Assembly: GCF_001411555.2 (NCBI RefSeq)
Contig: NC_049916.1
Span: 8,645,889 to 8,709,888 of the forward strand
Length of the DNA stretch: 64,000 nucleotides
Origin: Juglans regia
Taxonomy: Eukaryota; Streptophyta; Magnoliopsida; Fagales; Juglandaceae
Direction of reading: 5' to 3'
Part shown: piece after piece, positions 1 to 13,665 of the stretch
How positions within the stretch are numbered: position 1 is the stretch's first letter
Layout of the letters: the number at the start of each line of letters is the position of its first letter
Notes under the pieces: model-generated
The model's database searches: none
Seen by the model: only the letters and a program-made list of their open reading frames with translations
Told to the model about the DNA's origin: nothing
Made by a program: the position numbers and the translations under genes

Positions 1-3677
<3,677 letters not shown>

Positions 3678-5490
3678 TGAGATTTTTGCAGAGATATTTT
3701 CGCACCCGCACGCAGAGATATTAATATAGGTTGAAGTTGTCAAATGAAAAGGCTCCATCTGAGTATTTAAGTACGAAAATACCCCTGAGTATTTATTCAG
3801 GAGCTGTGCTACTGATCAGTCATTTTTCACGGTCGATCCGCAGCACACGTTATTTGGTCTTATTTTATTTTATTTATTTTTATTTGTTGCAAAACATACC
3901 AAACCTTCTAACTTCTACTTCTCTCTCTCATTAACTATCTCGTAAGTGACTCTCTCCCTCATCTCTCTCTATTATCAGCGGCTCTCTCTCTCTCCAGCTC
4001 TTTCTCTCTCCTCGACTCTCTCTCTCATCCCTCATCGTCTCTCTCTCATCTCGATCTCTCTCTCATCGTCTCTCTCAATCTAATAATAATTTTAAATTTG
4101 AGAAATGTATAATTTAAATGATGCTACGTAAGATATATAAAAGTGGCTACTCTCAATAGTGATTGCTCCTAATATTTTTCTTTTATCTAGTGACAATGAG
4201 TTCATCAAATTTTAATTTTTCCAGAAAAAATAAAAAGTAAGCATTCATAAAGAATTAAAAAACAAAATTGCATGTATCAGTTTCAAATATTATAAATTTA
4301 TTTTCAAATCTACTGTTTTTAAAAATAAGATTGAAATATAGTATAAAACATTTATTGAGAGTCATGGGCAATTACAATAATAAAATGGTACGAAAAATGG
4401 TATAAAAGAATAATATATAACATTTTTAGTAAAAATAGTTTAAGTATAGTATTAGATCTAAACAAATTTTACACGGTTATATGAAATAATGTAGTACGTT
4501 AGATTTATTTTATAATAAAAAAATTTTAAAATTTAATAAATTACATTTTGTATGAAATTTATGTATAGATGAATTTCGATGTGTAAAGTCCTGCATGTCC
4601 ATAGACAAGGAAATAAAACAGCTCGTAGACTTGTCTGTTATGCTTGGAATGTGGAGGGTATAGAGTTGTGGGAGACAGATGTCCCAATTTCGGTATCACA
4701 AGAACTGTATGTAACTCTTTGATTTTGTTAACGAAATGATTGCCTAAAAGAAAATAAATAAATAAATTGGTCAGAGAATGGCAATGTAGTAATTTGAGAA
4801 ACAAGGGAGGGGTAGTCATGGCAATGAGTGGCCTGGTCGGTGCAGTGGGCACCACGTGTCGTGTGTAACTGATTGATATTTTGAGGAAAGGAAAATATCT
4901 AGATATAAAGACATGCCCACTCGGAAACTCCCACCGGCCATGTGTAGCTACCACGTCATGGGGTTGGCTAAGAATATATTATAGTGTCCTCTAGACTAGA
5001 CGTGGTGCTTCTAAACTTTTCGCTTAAGTTAAACTTACTAGAAATTTATTCTATTATGCAAAATAAATATGATAAAAAACAAATTTCATAATATAATTAC
5101 AATATTTTTTATACAATGCATGGATCATAAAAGCTTACAAATATCTACCAAGAACGATATATCATTCGGATATAGCCACCTATTGATCATACAAAAGGAA
5201 AAATAAAACTAAAAAAATAACAAAATATATATTTAAAAGAAAATATATGCATCATCCTCTCATCATATCATGATATAATATTAAATGATATGTTTACAAA
5301 TGAAACATAATAAATAAAAATATCTAAGTATGAAAGGTTGCTTTTAGCATATTAATTTTTAAAAATATTTTTCTTAAAATAAAAAAATGAGTAGCAAAGC
5401 AGCCTAATTGTTTAGAAATTAAGGGTAGAAAGACATGACAATTGATAAAGCCTGAAAAAATACGCTATATATAAAATGTCATGTCCTATG
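3678..5490 (-). promoter_or_regulatory. FKF1 upstream region with evening elements, G-box and GA/CT tract
   Basis: This gene-free stretch lies directly upstream of FKF1. Exact matches to the evening element AAAATATCT occur at 3692-3700 (minus strand, in the leader), 4892-4900 and 5317-5325, with a shorter AAATATCT at 5139-5146. A perfect G-box CACGTG is at 4853-4858. A degenerate (CT)n tract, GA-rich on the gene strand, covers about 3916-4078. FKF1 is known to peak late in the day, and evening elements bind MYB-type clock factors, so the motifs agree with the gene; their function here is inferred. Confidence 0.6.
3916..4078. repeat. (CT)n low-complexity tract
   Basis: An imperfect CTCTCTCT/CTCATC run of about 160 bp lies 240-400 bp upstream of the FKF1 start. 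GA/CT tracts are common in plant 5' leaders and core promoters, so it could be part of the FKF1 leader or plain microsatellite. Confidence 0.85.
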
Positions 5491-5496
5491 AGTTTT

Positions 5497-5887
5497 TGTT
5501 ACGTATATCTAATATAAGTGAATAATATCGGATACTTCAAGGGATTAGTTCCTCCAAAACATGCAATGAAAGCCAAATGATGTGATGCTTCATTGATTAA
5601 ATAACTGGACTATAAATACAACCCAAATAATAATATGTTGATGATCATGCTTAACCATGATCTAACCCATTACATAATAACTGAACATCACTAAACCATT
5701 ACATAACCCAACTAATAACTGGCCCCCACATGGCCTACTAGACTAAGGACTCGGTCAAAGTAAGAACTAAAAATAATATGAACATTCTGAAATACTTGGA
5801 CTTATGAGGTGAACACGTAATGACAATTGTTAGCCGTTAGATCAAGTGGATGGCTCAGATAAGGCCATATGAGAGGGTAACGTGATA
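5497..5887 (-). repeat. 3' LTR of the Ty3 element
   Basis: It is about 390 bp and nearly identical to 10374-10765, with scattered substitutions. On the plus strand it begins TGTTACG and ends GTGATA, so in element sense it starts with TA instead of the usual TG. The polypurine tract lies immediately inside it. Confidence 0.88.
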
Positions 5888-5889
5888 AA

Positions 5890-7770
5890 CCTCCCCTCTT
5901 CAAGGACCTTGTCAGCAAGGGCCCCAAAATTTTCACTAAAAACCCTAACGTCCTCCCAAGTCGCCTCCTCATCTCCCATGCCAATCCATTTTACCAAAAT
6001 CTCTATGGTAGCTCATTGTCCTTGCTTCTTAAGTCTCCGATTAAGGATCTTTTCTGGTTTAGGGAAGAGAGAGTTGACTGGTGGAAGCTTCGGCTACAGA
6101 GTAGAGGAGGATCCCAGTCGTTTCTTCAAGGAAGAAACATAGAAAACAGGGTAGATCTTGGATTCTAGTGGTAGTCGCAAGCAATAGGCAACCTTTCCAA
6201 CTTTTTCTTCAATCAAGAAAGGTCCATAGTAGTGGGGTGCAAGCTTTTAGTTCCATCGAGCAGCAGCTGAGAGTTGACGGTATGGTTTTAGCCTTAGGTA
6301 CACCCAATCGCCGTTTGCAAATTCCCTCTCTGTTTGATTTAGATCTGAAAATTTCATCATCCTTTCTTGTGCTTCCCGTAGGATGTCCTTTCATGATTTG
6401 GAAAGTGGTATCCCTTCAACAAATCTTCAATAGCTTGAACCTTAGCTATGCCCGGAGCGTACTGTAGTAGACAAGGAGGAGGGTAGCCATAAACGGCTTC
6501 AAATGGTGTCGTTTTGGTCGAGGCATGCTCATTGATATTTATACCAATATTATGCGAGAGAAAGCCATTTGCTCCATGCCTTGGGTTTGTCACTAGTGAA
6601 TCTGCGAAAGTATCCCTCTAAACAATGGTTGGCTATCTCTGTCTAACCATCCATTTGCGGGTGGTAAGCGATGCTAGTGTTGAGTTGAGTTTGCTGTAGC
6701 CGAAAGAGCTCCTTCCAAAAATGAGAGATCAAGATGGGATGTCTGTCACTTACAATAGATTTAGGGACACCATATAATCTGAAGATGTTGTCAAGAAATA
6801 GCCCAGTGATAGTAGTTGCGGTGTAGGGATGACTGAGTGCAATGAAGTGAGCATACTTAGTCAAACGGTCGACAACTACCATGATAACATTTTTGTTATG
6901 GGATTGGGGTAACCCTTCGATGAAGTCCATGCTAATGTCAATCCATGGTCTTTCTGGAATGAGTAGTGGCTGAAGTAGTCTCGCAGGATGGATGTGTTCA
7001 ACTTTACTTCTCTGACAATTCTCACATTCTCATACATGATGCCTGACGACAACCTTTAATCCAGGCTAGTAAAAATTCTTTTATGACCCAAGCTAAGGTT
7101 TTGTAATATCCTGAATGTCCTTCTAATGGATGATTGTGCATCTCTTGTAGGGCCAACTACTGGAGCTCACGACTAATGCCTAAGTGGATTCTGTCTTTGT
7201 AAAGTACTATGCCTTGCGATAGTCAGAACTTTGGTCTGAGAGAGTGACATCCTGTATCTACCTAAGAAGTCTTTGAAGAAGCTCATCTGCTGGGTAAACC
7301 TTCTTTACTCTGTCAATCCAAGGTGTTTCCAATTGTGTGAGAGTTACTGCATAGACTATTGGTTCCATATTTTCCATCCTGGACAAGGCATCCGCAACTT
7401 TGTTCTCATACCCAACTTTGTATTCTACTGTAAACTCATATCCTATCAGCTTTGAGATCCATTTTTTCTATGTTGGAGTACTAATTCGATGCTCGACCAA
7501 ATATTTAAGTGCAGGTTGGTCTATGCGAATTTTAAACCTTTGCCCCAGTAAATATGTCCTCCATTTTTTTACTGTCATCACAAGAGCAATGAGCTCTTTT
7601 TCGTATGTAGATAAATGTAGGTTATTGCCCTTGAGGCTCTGACTTAGATAGGCCAAAGGCCTTCCCTCTTGCATTAGTATTGCGCCAATGTCGTCTCCTG
7701 ACACATCACATTCAACAATGAATGTTTTTGAGAAATTCGAGAATCCCAAAACCAGGAGAGTAGCCATAAC
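5890..7770 (-). pseudogene. Ty3 RNase H, integrase and chromodomain remnant
   Basis: On the minus strand, 7767-7468 encodes RNase H with the motif GAILMQEGRPLAYLSQ and the downstream YEKELIALV segment. The integrase core is at 6930-6643, with MDFIEGLP, VDRLTKYAHF, a GVP..IVSDR segment and AYHPQMDG. About 5995-5890 reads LVKWIGMGDEEATWEDV, the chromodomain signature that in living elements binds modified histones. Reading frames change repeatedly, so the parts are relics. Confidence 0.85.
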
Positions 7771-8810
7771 TTGTTTGAGGTGGTGGAAAGCTTCTGTGGC
7801 TTTTGAATTATACTGAAATGCATCCTTCCGTAGTAGGGCAATAATGGGGCTGCTATGCTTCCGTAATTCTTGATGAATTTGCTGTAGTAACCCATGAGAC
7901 CCAAAAACCCTTTAAGAGCCTTAAGTGAAGTAGGTAAGGGCGACTGCAATATACTATAAATCTTGTTGGGATTTGCTTGGACCCCACTTGAGGAGATGAT
8001 ATATCCCAAGTACTCTATTTCCGAGCATTTAAATCTACATTTTGGCATTTTTGCATACAATTGGTGCTGTTGGAGTAACTTCAGCACTGTTTATATATGT
8101 AAAATATGAGAATGAATTTTAGCAAATAGGGGTGAAAAATTTCATTCACAAGCTCTTGAAAGGTGGATGGGGCGTTAGTAAGGCCAAAAGATATTACTAG
8201 AAATTCATAATGCCCTTGGTAGGTTTGAAGGCTGTTTTTGGAATATCATGAGGTTCTACACGACTTTGATGGTACCTCGATCATAAATCCAATTTAGAAA
8301 CTATTGAGGCCCTTCCCAATTCATATAAGAGTTCATCAATGATAGGAATTGGATACTTATCTTTGATGGGAGCTTGATTGAGAGCCCGGTAGTCAACACA
8401 CATGTGCCAACTACTATCCGCTTTGCGCACCAATAATACAGGGGAAGATAAGGGCTTTGGCTTGGTCGTATGACTCCATTTTTTAACAGATCATCAACTA
8501 TTCTCTCAATTTCTTCCTTTTGATAGTAAGGATAGCGATAAGGCCGAATGCTAATTGGATTGGTGCCATCCATGAGTGGAATCTTATGATCATGACTTTG
8601 GTGGGGGGATCCCTTTTGGGTCCTAAAAATTGAATGAAATTGCTTTAACAATGGTTGTAACTTCTCAGGAGCAGTGGTTGATGAGTTTTCATTTGAAACT
8701 TCCATTAATTGTAGCACTAACCCTTTGTGAGTCCTATTTTTCTGCATATAAAAATTTTTTGCATCTTTCATAGTTAGATCTGAAAGGCTAAGCCCTTGAA
8801 GCTGCATCAT
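7674..8810 (-). pseudogene. Ty3 reverse transcriptase remnant
   Basis: Minus-strand 8810-8301 reads the N-terminal RT region ([31 protein letters not shown]). 8087-7674 holds the later RT part, with a LYAKMPKC segment and the conserved EIEYLGYIIS and FLGLMGYYSKFI stretches. The catalytic YVDD segment lies between them, in sequence broken by frameshifts and stops, so the enzyme is dead. Confidence 0.85.
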
Positions 8811-8968
8811 TTTCCCCCACTAGGTAAATTTCATAGTAAGTTGGGTGAAATCCCAAAGAATAGGGCCTACGTAGGAAAGCCAATACACCCCAAGAACCAA
8901 ATCACATCCCACTAAGGGTAGCAAATATAAATTAGCGAAAAAGTAGTTACCTTGGAGATGGAATGGAA

Positions 8969-10278
8969 CTACCTCACAACAACCAGGCAAGGTAGCCGAT
9001 CCCCATTAGCTACCATCACAGTTAAGTTGTGGCTTCTTCTAACCCCTAGATTGGTTTTCTTAGCCATACTAGAGTTGATAAAACTATGAGTACTCCCGGA
9101 GTCAATTAGAACAACCACATATTGGTATTCTAATACACCCCATAGTCGAATGGTTCGAGGAGTGGGAGTGCCTGAAATTGCATGTGGTGATATACCAAGT
9201 AAAGCTTCTTCCTCATCTGTTTTCTGTTCTTCTCTTATTACAGGTTCTTCACGGACATCCACAAAAACTTCCTCCTCAGTTTTAGCCTCCAATCCTTCCA
9301 AAAGGAATAGCTTGGGAGTTTTACATTGGTGTCCCGGAGTCCATTTGTCATAACAATAGTAACAAAGATCACGGTCCCTTCTTTCGTTCATCTGTGTAGA
9401 GGTAATACGCTATATAAGAATGTTGGATTTATTAGGATGGTCTCTGTTTGGTCAAGGGGGGTAATTAGGAGGTGGGGGTCCCAATAGTCGAGGGGGGTTA
9501 GCTGCTGGTAGTCTAGGGAAGTTGTTTTTAGGGGGAATTGGGTTGATGGGAACTAGCTGGAATGTGCCAACAGATTTCTAATTCTTGAACCTGCACCATA
9601 CTTCTTCCTCATATAGTCGGGCTAGACTAAAAGCTGTGGGGAGGGTAGTTGGTCTAAACATAGTGACCATGATCCTAATATCATCTCGTAGCCCACTAAG
9701 AAAGGTACTAATTCAAAAATCTTCCGGAAGTCCAGGGATACGGTTAGATAGTACCTCAAAATTAGTTTGGTACTCCTCCCAGTGGAGGTTTATTTTAGCT
9801 TTGTAAATTCTGCTACTGGATCATTAAAAGGTGTGGGTGCGAATCGGACTTGTAATGCCTGCACAAACTTAGGCCAAATGGTTATTGGATGAGAAGCCAA
9901 TAGCCACTGGTACCAGGTAAGGGCTTACCTACCATATGGAATGAGGCTAGCTGAATTTTCTGTATATCAAGTGTGTTCTGGTAGTTAAAAAATTGTTGGG
10001 CTCTAAAGACCCACCCATTAGGGTCAGATCCATCAAACTTGAAAAAATCAAGTCTCATGGTTCTGTTGTGGATCATGGTTTTCAAAATCTGGGTTAAAAT
10101 GAGCATTGGGTATTTCAGGATTGTGGCTACTGCTTGGGTCGGAATGGTGGGGGTGGAACTTTCTGTAGGGTGTGGTGGTTATGGTATGGGAAATGGTCGT
10201 GTAGTTGTTGGCAAGATTGCCTACTTGCTGGATAAGTTCTTCCAACAAGGTCTGCTGCCGAGTTTGGGCCTCCTTCAT
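8969..10278 (-). pseudogene. Ty3 gag and protease remnant
   Basis: 10278-10048 and 10106-9882 give gag fragments, including RLDFFKFDGSDPNGWVFRA, which is typical of Ty3 capsid proteins. 9391-8969 contains a zinc knuckle (CYYCYDKWTPGHQCK) followed by an aspartic protease with the active-site DSGSTHSF. The knuckle and the protease share one frame of 140 residues; gag lies in other frames. Confidence 0.85.
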
Positions 10279-10373
10279 TTCTGCATTCTCATTTTTCAGC
10301 TGTGTAATAACTTTAGAAAGTTGTGAAAGTCAAGTCCCCTCTGCCATGGAATCGACCTGGCTCTACATATCAT

Positions 10374-10765
10374 TGTTACGTATCTCTAATGTAAGTGAAT
10401 AATATCTTGGTACTTCAATGGACCAATTCCTCCAAAACATGCAATGAAAACCAAATGATGCGATGCTCCATTAATTAAATAACTGGACTATAAATATAAC
10501 CCAAATAATAACATGTTGATGATCATGTTGAACCATGATCTGAGCCATTACATAATAACTGAACATCACTAAACCATTACATAACCCAACTAACAACTGG
10601 CCCCCACATGACCCACTAGATTAAGGACTCGGTCAAAGTAAGAACTAAAAATAACATGAACATTCTAGAATACTTGGACTTCTGAGGCAAACATGTGATA
10701 ACAATTGTTAGTCGCTAGATCAAGTGGACGGCTCAAATAAGGCCATATGAGAGGGTAACATGATA
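10374..10765 (-). repeat. 5' LTR of the Ty3 element
   Basis: This is the partner of the LTR at 5497-5887. It begins TGTTACG and ends ATGATA on the plus strand, followed by the GTTTT target duplication. The primer-binding sequence adjoins it at about 10353-10372. Confidence 0.88.
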
Positions 10766-10770
10766 GTTTT

Positions 10771-11415
10771 TTTATTATGCATCTATTTAATGGAGATTGT
10801 TGCAATCTAACATTTAAAGGAAGAACAAAAAACTAACTTGTTGTAGTGTTTGTTGTTGAATCTCCTGAAGTTCCAAAGAGAAAAATAAAAATATTCACAA
10901 ACACTTAAAGAAAATATTGAAGATAAATAAAATGCTTGTTGAGATTAACAAAGCAAAAGCTATAAAAAAAAAATTTGAAGAAAATATTTTAAATAAGTGC
11001 TTTATTTTTCAATCCAAAACTCAATTTGCAACCAAAAATAATGTGGCAACTCATAAGAGTCACAAGTTGAATAGAGTGACATTTTTCTTTTTCTTTTTAT
11101 TTTTCTTCTTATTAGGTCACTTAATTATTAATCAACTTAGTTTCGAGTCAATTCGAGTTGACGCAAACCTGATTATGCCCAACCTTAACTCTATTATTGT
11201 ATGTTAAGTAGGTCGTGTAAAAAATTGTTAACCTTATGATTTATTCCATTTTACAGTAACGACAAATTAAGTTGTATGTAATGAATGAAATAAAATTTTA
11301 TTACTTTTCTATAAAATATATTTAATAAAAATAATAAATACAAGTTCAACTTACATGTGTATCCCATCCATTAAGTATAATGTAAGAAACCAATAGAGAC
11401 AGAAAGAGATCTCAC
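10771..11415. other. AT-rich intergenic stretch
   Basis: No gene, RNA or clear transposon end was seen. The sequence is AT-rich and the longest reading frame is low-complexity (Lys, Phe and Asn rich). Confidence 0.6.
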
Positions 11416-12900
11416 AAATTGACGTATCACAGTGCCATGCCAACTAAGTCTTTTTTTTCATTTTTTCCGCTTTTCATTTTTCGCACCCGGACTACCCCTC
11501 CCTTTCCCAAACCCACCAGACCCGAGCCCGCACTAGCTTCACCACCAATTTCCTTCAACAATGCCAGACCTCTTTCACACCACCAGGTATCTCTCTCTCT
11601 CCCCACCTTCGATCTTTCCCTAACCACTGAAATTCTTCCGTCCGGCCAGCCTTGGATATCGTCGTCGAAGGCATCTCACTACCAAGTACATAAACCTTTC
11701 TCCCTCTCTTTATAAACTCAGGTACCACTACTGTTGTTACGCCCTAACTCTGCATCTCAAGGTTGTACATAAGCATATTTGTTCAAATTTTTCTAAATTC
11801 GAGTAAATTCCAAATGTGTTTCTATTTTGTTAATTGAATGTAAAATTGAAACTCTAGATTGTAAGAATTGATGTTGCCACTGAAATTCTTGGAATTAATG
11901 CATTGAACCAAGTTGAAACCTTGTGGTTTAATCCACTGATAGTGAACCTCTTCCTTGACTTTATGCACTTCGTGAAGTTGTTAGTTGCTCATTATGTTTC
12001 TGTATTTTCTCCAGAAGTAGTCCTGATGCTTTTCATGAATTATGTTGGCTTTATGTGATTTTGTATTTTTATTCTTGTCTTTGTAGTAGATGAACTATGG
12101 TAACTAGTAGTGATGTTGGTAAGTCAACAGTTGTGTATTGCAAATGTGTTTCCTAGTACCTGCTAATAAGGAGATTTATTGATAGGTCACACTTGCGGCT
12201 GAGGAAACACATTAAAATTGGATTTTATACTTTATATATGTCCATTGACTAAAGTTTACAATATTTTTGACCTATTTAATAATATTGTAAGAGAGTTATT
12301 GGTTGGCATAATTTATTGGTAACTGGCTATTTATATTTTGTGTTTTTTGTTTTGTTAAGTTACTTTCATCAATTTGCAGCACAATGCCAGCATCAAGTAG
12401 TAAAAAAAACTCCTTCATAGCAAGGTCATGGTTAGAGACTGAGTATTACTGTCATTATGGGATTCAAGCACAGTTGAAGACTTCGAGAAGGGATGAAAGT
12501 TATGGTCTTCGCTTCTTAAGCCATAAAAACTTGCAGGTATACATCATGAATATTGTAAGAGGTGTATTTATTAAATTCATTAAAATTGTTGTGGTCTGAA
12601 AAATTCATGTGGCATTATTTTATAATTTGAAAATTCTTGCAAATTTTTCAAATGGGTTGATCTCAAGATGCCTGATTATGCAAAAATGTTGATTGAGCGT
12701 CTTCAAGAAAAGAATGATCAATTAGCTTCCATAGCCAGCTATATCGATATACTAGCTTAGCAGAAATTGATGAAACACAAAATTGACATGAAAAACGGAA
12801 CAATTAGGTACCAGTTCAAAGTTACACAATATATGAAAGCAATTTTTCTATCGTGGATAGTATTTATTGGTGTATTAGTTGCACACATTATACTTTGAGT
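11415..12900 (+). pseudogene. GRF-type zinc-finger protein gene, decayed
   Basis: An exon-like segment at 12384-12537 encodes a Met followed by a stretch resembling the GRF zinc finger (CHYGIQAQLKTS, then GLRF) and ends at a plausible GT donor. The family pattern is CxCG..A.L.TS....NPGRRF..C, so the first Cys (now Tyr) and the NPGRRF core are lost. About 12660-12897, after a plausible AG, reads a coiled-coil-like part (AKMLIERLQEKNDQLASI), an in-frame TAG near 12757, and a hydrophobic tail (AIFLSWIVFIGVLVAHIIL), as in small plant GRF proteins that end in a membrane segment. The 11419-11715 frame may be leader. The substitutions and the stop make it a pseudogene. Confidence 0.55.
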
Positions 12901-13660
12901 TGTAATGAGGTTGTTGACATATTGTAACTTCTGCACAACTAGGTTGTTGCTTTGTAAAATATTGACATATGACTGTGGAACTCTGCAAGTTGTATAAGAA
13001 TTCTTACTGCTGAAATAAAAACGAAATCTTATACTATGTAAGTTGTGCAAGACTAATTACTTGTTGCTGAAGTATACTTTCTTGGTTTTGTGAACAACAT
13101 AGAAACAATATTTACATGCAACATTTTGACTCTGAATAATAGCATTTTCTGAACTACTACAAAACATTGGCAGCCTTATATAGCAATAAAACTATTTTAC
13201 ATCTCAAAAAAATGGAAGTTGCCAATATTGAATACCCAATGCCAACACCAAAATTATTTTCAAATATGTTCGACCCCAAAATACATTGAAATATGTTCCA
13301 ACATTGAAATCATGGTTGGGTAAGTATATTATCTTGACTCTCAACTCCATTATGTATTTCCTTTACTTATGGATGGCGAAAGATACAAAAAAAAAAAGGA
13401 CAAAGTTAATAGTGAGTTGTATTCACATGGCCATGACAATGTAATAAAATATTTGATAGCTGCATAATTTTAGGACATTTTCTAGTCTGTTTCTCTTTTG
13501 TCACTTTCTTAACATTTTTACTACTTTTCCACCATAGAGATTCATTGTTTTGATGAAGACCTTCCATTACTTTTATAGTTTTACTACTAGTAGGGCTACA
13601 TAACTTTTCATTTTTTTTTTTTTTTTTTGCTTGGTTTCATTAGTTCCGTCATGACATACA
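12900..13660. other. Intergenic AT-rich stretch
   Basis: No gene was recognised. It separates two convergent pseudogenes and contains a poly(T) run near 13610-13628. Confidence 0.5.
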
Positions 13661-13665
13661 ACATA

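Larger units (their letters stand above)
5492..10770 (-). mobile_element. Ty3/gypsy chromovirus LTR retrotransposon, degenerate, with 5-bp target duplication
   Basis: Two direct LTRs (5497-5887 and 10374-10765) bound internal sequence whose minus strand shows the full Ty3 order: gag, CCHC zinc knuckle, protease, reverse transcriptase, RNase H, integrase and a C-terminal chromodomain near 5890-5995. GTTTT flanks both sides (5492-5496 and 10766-10770). A primer site resembling initiator Met tRNA (TGATATGTAGAGCCAGG on the minus strand) abuts the right LTR, and a purine tract (GAAGAGGGGAGG) abuts the left LTR. The chromodomain places it among the chromoviruses; I cannot settle the clade. Frameshifts and stops interrupt all domains, so it is not autonomous. 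Confidence 0.93.

Noticed and set aside
4559..4954. 131-codon minus-strand frame upstream of FKF1
   Set aside because: No family resemblance, odd composition, and it overlaps likely promoter motifs.
5882..10402. Plus-strand frames within the Ty3 element
   Set aside because: The element codes on the minus strand; these are antisense shadows.
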